Shown here in pieces: positions 59,965-64,000 of a stretch of DNA of 64,000 nt (within the stretch, counting starts at the first letter, position 1; every line of letters begins with the position of its first letter). The stretch comes from CAZPMT01 sp964587655. GTDB lineage: Bacteria > Hydrogenedentota > Hydrogenedentia > Hydrogenedentales > SLHB01. The position numbers and the translations under genes were made by a program. The DNA lies in NCBI GenBank assembly GCA_964587655.1, contig CAZPMT010000005.1:38474-102473 (forward strand). The letters are read 5' to 3'. Below the pieces are notes generated by a model. The model saw only the letters and a list, made by a program, of their open reading frames with translations, was not told the DNA's origin and made no database searches.

Positions 59965-61074
59965 TCAGTTACTCTTTCGTTTGAGATCCCACTTGAGGTA
60001 GCCTTCGATGAAGATGTCGAGATCGCCGTCGAGTACGCGATCCACATTGCCTGTTTCGACGCCCGTCCGGTGGTCTTTGATCATCTGGTATGGGTGCAGG
60101 ACGTAGCTTCGGATCTGGCTGCCCCATGCGACATCCTGCTGTCCGTCGCGCTGAGCGGCGAGTTCGGCCTCCTTCTTTCGCATCTCGATGTCGTACAGCT
60201 TCGAGCGCAGGAGTTGCATGGCGACGGTCCGGTTGCGGCTCTGCGAGCGCTCGATCTGGCATGCGGTGACGATGCCCGAGGGGATGTGCGTCAATCGAAC
60301 GGCGGAACTGGTCTTGTTGACCTTCTGTCCGCCGGCCCCGCTGGAACGGAAGACGTCCATCTTGAGGTCTTCCTCGCGGATCTCGATCTGGATGTTTTCG
60401 TCGACCTCGGTGAGCACCTCGATGGCGACGAAGGAGGTGTGGCGGCGCTTGTTGGAGTCAAAGGGTGAGATGCGGACCAGCCGGTGGACGCCGGCTTCCG
60501 ACTTGAGGTTTCCGTATGCAAAGGGGCCGTTCACGGTGATGGTCACGCTCTTGATTCCCGCCTCTTCGCCGGGTTGGTAGTCGACCACTTCGGCAACATA
60601 CTCACGGCGCTCGCAGAAGCGCATTACCATTCTGTAGAGCATCTCGGCCCAATCGCAGGACTCGGTGCCGCCCGCGCCGGGATGGATGCTCAGGATCACG
60701 GCTTTGGAATCTCGCGGATCATTGAACAGGCTTGTGATTTCGAGTTGGCGAAGCTTCTGCTCGAGTGAATCGGTCTGATCGAGGATTTCCTTTCCGAGCG
60801 ATTCGTCCAGTTCTTCCTGTGCAAGCTGGACGAGTACGCGGGCGTCTTCCAACTCTTTGTGGATCCGATCCGGCGCCGCGACTGCGCCCTTGAGCGCCTT
60901 AAGTTTCTGGAGTATCTTCTGGGCGCTTTCGGGGTCGTCCCAGAAGGAGGTGGCCGTCATATCGTGTTCGAGGGCGGCAATCTGCGTCTTGATGCCGTCC
61001 ACATTCAGGCATCGGCGCAGTTCGGCGAGGCGCGCGACGCAGGCTTCTGTGCGGGCGGCTTCGATTTCGTACAT
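59965..61074 (-). CDS. prfB: peptide chain release factor 2
   Basis: A 369-residue RF2. The stop-codon tripeptide SPF (203-205) and catalytic GGQ (248-250) identify RF2, which reads UAA and UGA. The N-terminal region (...ELRRCLNVDG) has no in-frame TGA, so the autoregulatory +1 frameshift found in many bacteria is absent here. ATG 61074 (MYEIEAARTE) has AGAGG ten bases upstream; the longer form from 61107 is unlikely. Confidence 0.97.
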   Translation of the reverse strand: MYEIEAARTEACVARLAELRRCLNVDGIKTQIAALEHDMTATSFWDDPESAQKILQKLKALKGAVAAPDRIHKELEDARVLVQLAQEELDESLGKEILDQTDSLEQKLRQLEITSLFNDPRDSKAVILSIHPGAGGTESCDWAEMLYRMVMRFCERREYVAEVVDYQPGEEAGIKSVTITVNGPFAYGNLKSEAGVHRLVRISPFDSNKRRHTSFVAIEVLTEVDENIQIEIREEDLKMDVFRSSGAGGQKVNKTSSAVRLTHIPSGIVTACQIERSQSRNRTVAMQLLRSKLYDIEMRKKEAELAAQRDGQQDVAWGSQIRSYVLHPYQMIKDHRTGVETGNVDRVLDGDLDIFIEGYLKWDLKRKSN

Positions 61075-61097
61075 GAGTGTCTTACCTCTCGTCGGGG

Positions 61098-61934
61098 TCA
61101 GGCGCAAAAGAGCGGCGTGGCCATATAGTAAAGGACGGGCGCGGCAAAAAGATAGCCGTCACAGCGGTCGAGGACTCCGCCGTGGCCGGGAAAGACATGA
61201 CCTGAATCTTTGACGCCCGCGGACCGTTTCATGAGAGACTCCGCTAGGTCGCCCGTCTGAGCTACGACCGACAAGACGGCGCCCGTGAAAAGGAATCGTG
61301 CAAAGGACCAGTCGGGTGCGGACAGTGCTGGAAACGCACGTCCGAGAAGATAGAGGACGGCCATTCCGGCGAGGGCCGCCAGGAATCCGCCGATAGCGCC
61401 TTCCCAGGTCTTGTTGGGACTGATTTTGGGCGCCATCTTATGTTTTCCGATGGTGGAACCGGCGAGATAGGCTGCGGCATCAGTGAGCGCGATGGTGACG
61501 AGAAGGATCGTGACCAGGGCGGGGCCGGTTCTCGAAATACCGTGCAGGAGCACCATGTGCGCGGCAAACCAACCGACGTACACGATGCCGAATACGGATG
61601 CCGCCAGTCCGGTAACGCTGTGCCGTCCGCGGACGAGGTGAAGCACGGACACAAGGACGCACGCTCCGTAGAACGCGAGGGTGGTTGCGGCGAGTTGATA
61701 GGTGTGGGCGCTCAGTGTGACGAGGGCGCCGGACAGAATGCCGCCGACGGTCTCGGGGACTGTGCCGCCTGAGCGCGCGATGGCGTAGTACTCGTAAAGG
61801 CCGATTGCGGCCAGTGAGACGATGAAGCCGGTGAAGGCCCACTGAAGCCTCGGCGCCCAAATGAGGAACACCATCAGCGGCAGGATGACCAGGGCTGTGA
61901 GGAGTCTCAGTTCGAAGGCGCCCGATTTACTCAT
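61098..61934 (-). CDS. cdsA: phosphatidate cytidylyltransferase
   Basis: A 278-residue CDP-diglyceride synthase with about eight membrane helices and the C-terminal family signature SLMKRSAGVKDSGHVFPGHGGVLDRCDGY, containing the catalytic Asp residues. It converts phosphatidic acid and CTP to CDP-diacylglycerol. The ATG at 61934 overlaps the uppS stop by four bases (ATGA). Confidence 0.96.
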   Translation of the reverse strand: MSKSGAFELRLLTALVILPLMVFLIWAPRLQWAFTGFIVSLAAIGLYEYYAIARSGGTVPETVGGILSGALVTLSAHTYQLAATTLAFYGACVLVSVLHLVRGRHSVTGLAASVFGIVYVGWFAAHMVLLHGISRTGPALVTILLVTIALTDAAAYLAGSTIGKHKMAPKISPNKTWEGAIGGFLAALAGMAVLYLLGRAFPALSAPDWSFARFLFTGAVLSVVAQTGDLAESLMKRSAGVKDSGHVFPGHGGVLDRCDGYLFAAPVLYYMATPLFCA

Positions 61935-62665
61935 CCGCGTCCGCCAAATCGCCGCTTTCGCGACTGGTATATCGCAATGGCTTGGCGCAGGTGGCGCTTG
62001 CGAAAGTCGGGCCATAGTACGCGCATGGGCACGATCTCGGCGTAGGACAACTGCCAGAGCATGAAGTTGCTGACGCGCATTTCGCCGCTGGTCCTTATGA
62101 GCAGGTCGAGTTCCGGGAGGTCCGGGACATAGAGATGCCCGGCGAAGCAGGCATTGTCGATCTGATCGATGGAGAGCTTCCCCGCCTTGACTTTCGACGC
62201 GATGGCCTTGGTGGCATCAACGATTTCGGCGCGTGCGCCGTAGTTCACGGCGACGTTGAGCGTCATGGACTTGTTGTTTTTCGTGAGGTCCATCGAGTGT
62301 TTAAGGTCCGCGACCGTTTGCGGGGAAAGGGCCTCGATCCGTCCCATTATGGTGATGCGTACGCCCTCCTTGTGAATGTTTTCGAGTTCAAGGCGGACGT
62401 ATTTGCTCAAGAGACGAAACAGGGCGTCAATCTCGCCCTTGGGGCGCTGCCAGTTCTCGGTCGAAAAAGCATACAGAGTGAGCGCTTCGATCCCGAGTTC
62501 GCGGGCTTCCTCGACGACGGCGCGGACGCTCTTCGCGCCGGCTTCGTGGCCTTCTTCGTGGCTCACGCCGTGCCGCTCGGCCCAGCGTCCATTGCCGTCC
62601 ATGATGATGGCGACGTGGCGCAACGGTTGGTCTGCGTCTTTTTTCGGCGATGAAACCAAGGTCAA
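61931..62665 (-). CDS. uppS: isoprenyl transferase (undecaprenyl diphosphate synthase)
   Basis: A 244-residue cis-prenyltransferase: HVAIIMDGNGRWAERHG with the catalytic Asp near 23, TLYAFSTENWQRP, and LLIRTSGEMRVSNFMLWQLSYAEIVP. It makes the lipid carrier for peptidoglycan and other glycans. The start is a TTG (62665, AAAAGGG upstream) or the TTG two codons later; no ATG is available before the domain. It is coupled to cdsA. Confidence 0.96.
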   Translation of the reverse strand: MTLVSSPKKDADQPLRHVAIIMDGNGRWAERHGVSHEEGHEAGAKSVRAVVEEARELGIEALTLYAFSTENWQRPKGEIDALFRLLSKYVRLELENIHKEGVRITIMGRIEALSPQTVADLKHSMDLTKNNKSMTLNVAVNYGARAEIVDATKAIASKVKAGKLSIDQIDNACFAGHLYVPDLPELDLLIRTSGEMRVSNFMLWQLSYAEIVPMRVLWPDFRKRHLRQAIAIYQSRKRRFGGRG

Positions 62666-62770
62666 CTTGCCCTTTTCCCGATTTCAGTAAGGGACGTTCC
62701 GGGAGAGAGCCGCCTCTCCAACGTGGAAAATCCGAGTGGAGTATGCACAACCACGTCTTCCTATTTCAAA

Positions 62771-62912
62771 GACGCCCCTCGCGCGCGCGATTCCTGCTTG
62801 ATCCGTCCAATCCGTCCGATCCGTCCGATCAGACGCCCCTCGCGCACGCGATTCCTGCTTGATCCGTCCAATCCGTCCGATCCGTCCGATCAGACGCCCT
62901 CGCGTGCGCGAT
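62771..62912. repeat. 61-bp tandem repeat, 2.3 copies, containing 9-bp subrepeats
   Basis: Units begin at 62771, 62832 and 62893 with GACGCCC(C)TCGCG, each followed by ATTCCTGCTTGATCC and several ATCCGTCCG/A 9-mers. The 9-mer is the reverse complement of the microsatellite at 24151-24182. Confidence 0.9.
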
Positions 62913-62916
62913 GAAG

Positions 62917-63009
62917 ACGCGGCGAGGACGCCGCGTCCACGGAGCCGTCACGAAAGGCTTGTCGCAGGGATGTGCGCCGAAACGCGGCGAGGACGCCGCG
63001 TCCACGGAG
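62917..63009. repeat. two 28-bp direct repeats with internal GCGGCG/CGCCGC hairpin
   Basis: Identical 28-bp copies at 62917-62944 and 62982-63009 begin ACGCGGCGAGGACGCCGC and end CCACGGAG. Each can form a small stem-loop. They directly follow the 61-bp tandem repeat. Confidence 0.85.
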
Positions 63010-63040
63010 GCAATGCTAGCGCCAGAAGCCTTCGGACGAG

Positions 63041-63598
63041 TCAGACCTCCATGATCTCGTCTTGTTTTGCCTTGAAGACCTCGTCGATCTTCGCACAGCA
63101 GTCGTCGGTGAGTTTTTGAAGCTCGGCCGTGACCTTATGTGCTTCATCCTCGGGGATTTGGCCGTCCTTTTGCTTCTTCTTCGCCTCATCGACGAGGTGG
63201 CGGCGGACGTTGCGGACGGCCACCCTGGCCTCTTCGGCGAGTTTGCCTACGTGCTTGACGAGATCCTTGCGGCGCTCTTCCGTGAGCGTTGGGAAAGGTA
63301 TGCGGATCACGTGGCCGTCGTTGGAGGGAGTCAGTTCGAGTGGCGATGTTAGAATGGCCTTCTCGATCGCGCCAATCTGGGTTTTGTCCCACGGCGCGAT
63401 CACGAGGAGACGCGGTTCCGGCGCCGTAACGTTCCCGAGTTGGACGATTTTCATGCGGGTCCCGTAGCTCTCGACCTCGACGGCATCCAGCAAGCCTACG
63501 GAGGCACGGCCCGTGCGGATGTGTGTGAGCTCCTGTTTGAAGCTCTCCAGGCTCTTGGTCATCTTTTCCTTGGCTTCTTTTTCGAGACCGCTTGGCAT
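63041..63598 (-). CDS. frr: ribosome recycling factor
   Basis: A 185-residue RRF, exactly the usual length. It has the helical N-terminus KMTKSLESFKQELTHIRTGRASVGLLDAVEVESYG, then LGNVTAPEPRLLVIAPWD and the C-terminal IPFPTLTEERRKDLVKHVGKLAEEARVAVRNVRR. It splits post-termination ribosomes with EF-G. ATG 63598 has AAGGAG eight bases upstream, better than the form from 63619. It follows pyrH by 17 bases. Confidence 0.97.
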   Translation of the reverse strand: MPSGLEKEAKEKMTKSLESFKQELTHIRTGRASVGLLDAVEVESYGTRMKIVQLGNVTAPEPRLLVIAPWDKTQIGAIEKAILTSPLELTPSNDGHVIRIPFPTLTEERRKDLVKHVGKLAEEARVAVRNVRRHLVDEAKKKQKDGQIPEDEAHKVTAELQKLTDDCCAKIDEVFKAKQDEIMEV

Positions 63599-63615
63599 AA
63601 GGTATCTCCTTTCCG

Positions 63616-64000
63616 TCAATCCCCTCTTACGACGGTTCCGATCTTTTTCCCTTGCAGCGCCTTCACAATGCTGCCGGATTGTCTCAGATTGAAGATGAGT
63701 ATCGGGATCTTATTGTCGCGGCACAACGAGATTGCGGCGGCGTCAATGACGCGGAGGTTCTTCGCGAGTACGTCGGTGTAGGTGAGCATTTCGTACCGTT
63801 TGGCCTTCTTGTTGACGGCGGGATCGGAGTCGTACACGCCGTCCACCTTGGTGGCCTTGAGGAGGATCTCGGCGCTGATCTCGTTCGCGCGCAGCGCGGC
63901 GGCGGTATCGGTGGTAAAGAACGGGTTGCCGGTCCCCGCGCCGAAGATAACGACGCGTCCCTTTTCGAGGTGGCGGATTGCGCGGCGGCGAATGTAGGGC
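63616..64000 (-). CDS. pyrH: UMP kinase, C-terminal part (start beyond window)
   Basis: The visible 128 codons encode the second half of bacterial UMP kinase: RRAIRHLEKGRVVIFGAGTGNPFFTTDTAAALRANEI, LKATKVDGVYDSDPAVNK, then the uridine-site ending IFNLRQSGSIVKALQGKKIGTVVRGD. It makes UDP from UMP. The N-terminus lies outside the window. The usual pyrH-frr order supports the call. Confidence 0.96.
   Translation of the reverse strand, partial: PYIRRRAIRHLEKGRVVIFGAGTGNPFFTTDTAAALRANEISAEILLKATKVDGVYDSDPAVNKKAKRYEMLTYTDVLAKNLRVIDAAAISLCRDNKIPILIFNLRQSGSIVKALQGKKIGTVVRGD

Larger units (their letters stand above)
62666..63040. other. 375-bp repeat-filled gap between uppS and frr
   Basis: No gene is seen. 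The gap holds a 61-bp tandem repeat, a pair of 28-bp repeats, and a few short plus-strand frames that only translate the repeats. It interrupts the otherwise compact pyrH-frr-uppS order. Confidence 0.7.

Noticed and set aside
60950..61074. Programmed frameshift in prfB
   Set aside because: The N-terminal region stays in one frame to the ATG with no in-frame TGA at the usual place.
62771..63009. CRISPR-like array
   Set aside because: The repeat period is 61 bp with no unique spacers between identical repeats, the 28-bp repeats occur only twice, and no cas genes are near.

Overview
The window is about 60% GC and densely coded. It comes from a diderm bacterium: it carries a LolCD-type lipoprotein-export pair, murG and uppS. 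Secreted sialidase-like, sialate esterase and beta-helix/Ig/Kelch proteins, several sodium:solute symporters, a corrinoid-activation protein and many dispersed palindromic repeats point to the Planctomycetota/Hydrogenedentota/Lentisphaerota neighbourhood. Hydrogenedentota is my best guess, from gene content only.

Left third (1-31,000) is accessory. It holds a partial methyltransferase, a symporter, an orphan antitoxin, an MFS carrier, tRNA-Gly(CCC), a multidomain secreted sialidase-like protein, vapBC, an M24 pseudo-peptidase and a DUF6786-like gene separated by a four-helix-bundle gene bracketed by 7-bp repeat arrays. A second symporter follows with a 49-aa membrane partner and a decayed copy of that partner, then hicAB and a full lutABC lactate-oxidation operon. 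Next comes a 3.5-kb secreted-protein locus with fused and duplicated modules, a carbohydrate cluster (GH20-like hydrolase, PIG-L deacetylase, FGGY kinase, sialidase), and a DNA methyltransferase with a nuclease-like C-terminus plus a partner protein.

Middle third (31,000-47,000) is mostly housekeeping. It has hsp20-lon with a palindrome over the -10, ctp-rph-rdgB-tsaC, rpiB, hslU (no hslV here), then mtnP and cmk-recJ. A lipid/glycan-type group follows (flippase-like membrane protein, methyltransferase, GT2), then a DUF2892 protein, a TIM-barrel epimerase and a ThuA remnant.

Right third (47,000-64,000) starts with a RACo-type corrinoid activator and a 56-aa double-CPAC protein, sialate O-acetylesterase, murG, apbE, a UroD-like protein, and an ECF sigma factor with a membrane partner. 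The minus-strand core block reads pyrH-frr-uppS-cdsA-prfB-lysS-lolC-lolD-creatininase. Together the genes suggest a heterotroph that degrades acylated, sialic-acid- or aminosugar-containing glycans and takes up organic acids and sugars. Several sigma70-type promoters could be read directly (TTGACA/TTGCCC/TTCCCA, 17 bp, TATAAT-like). No CRISPR array, rRNA or complete prophage was seen.
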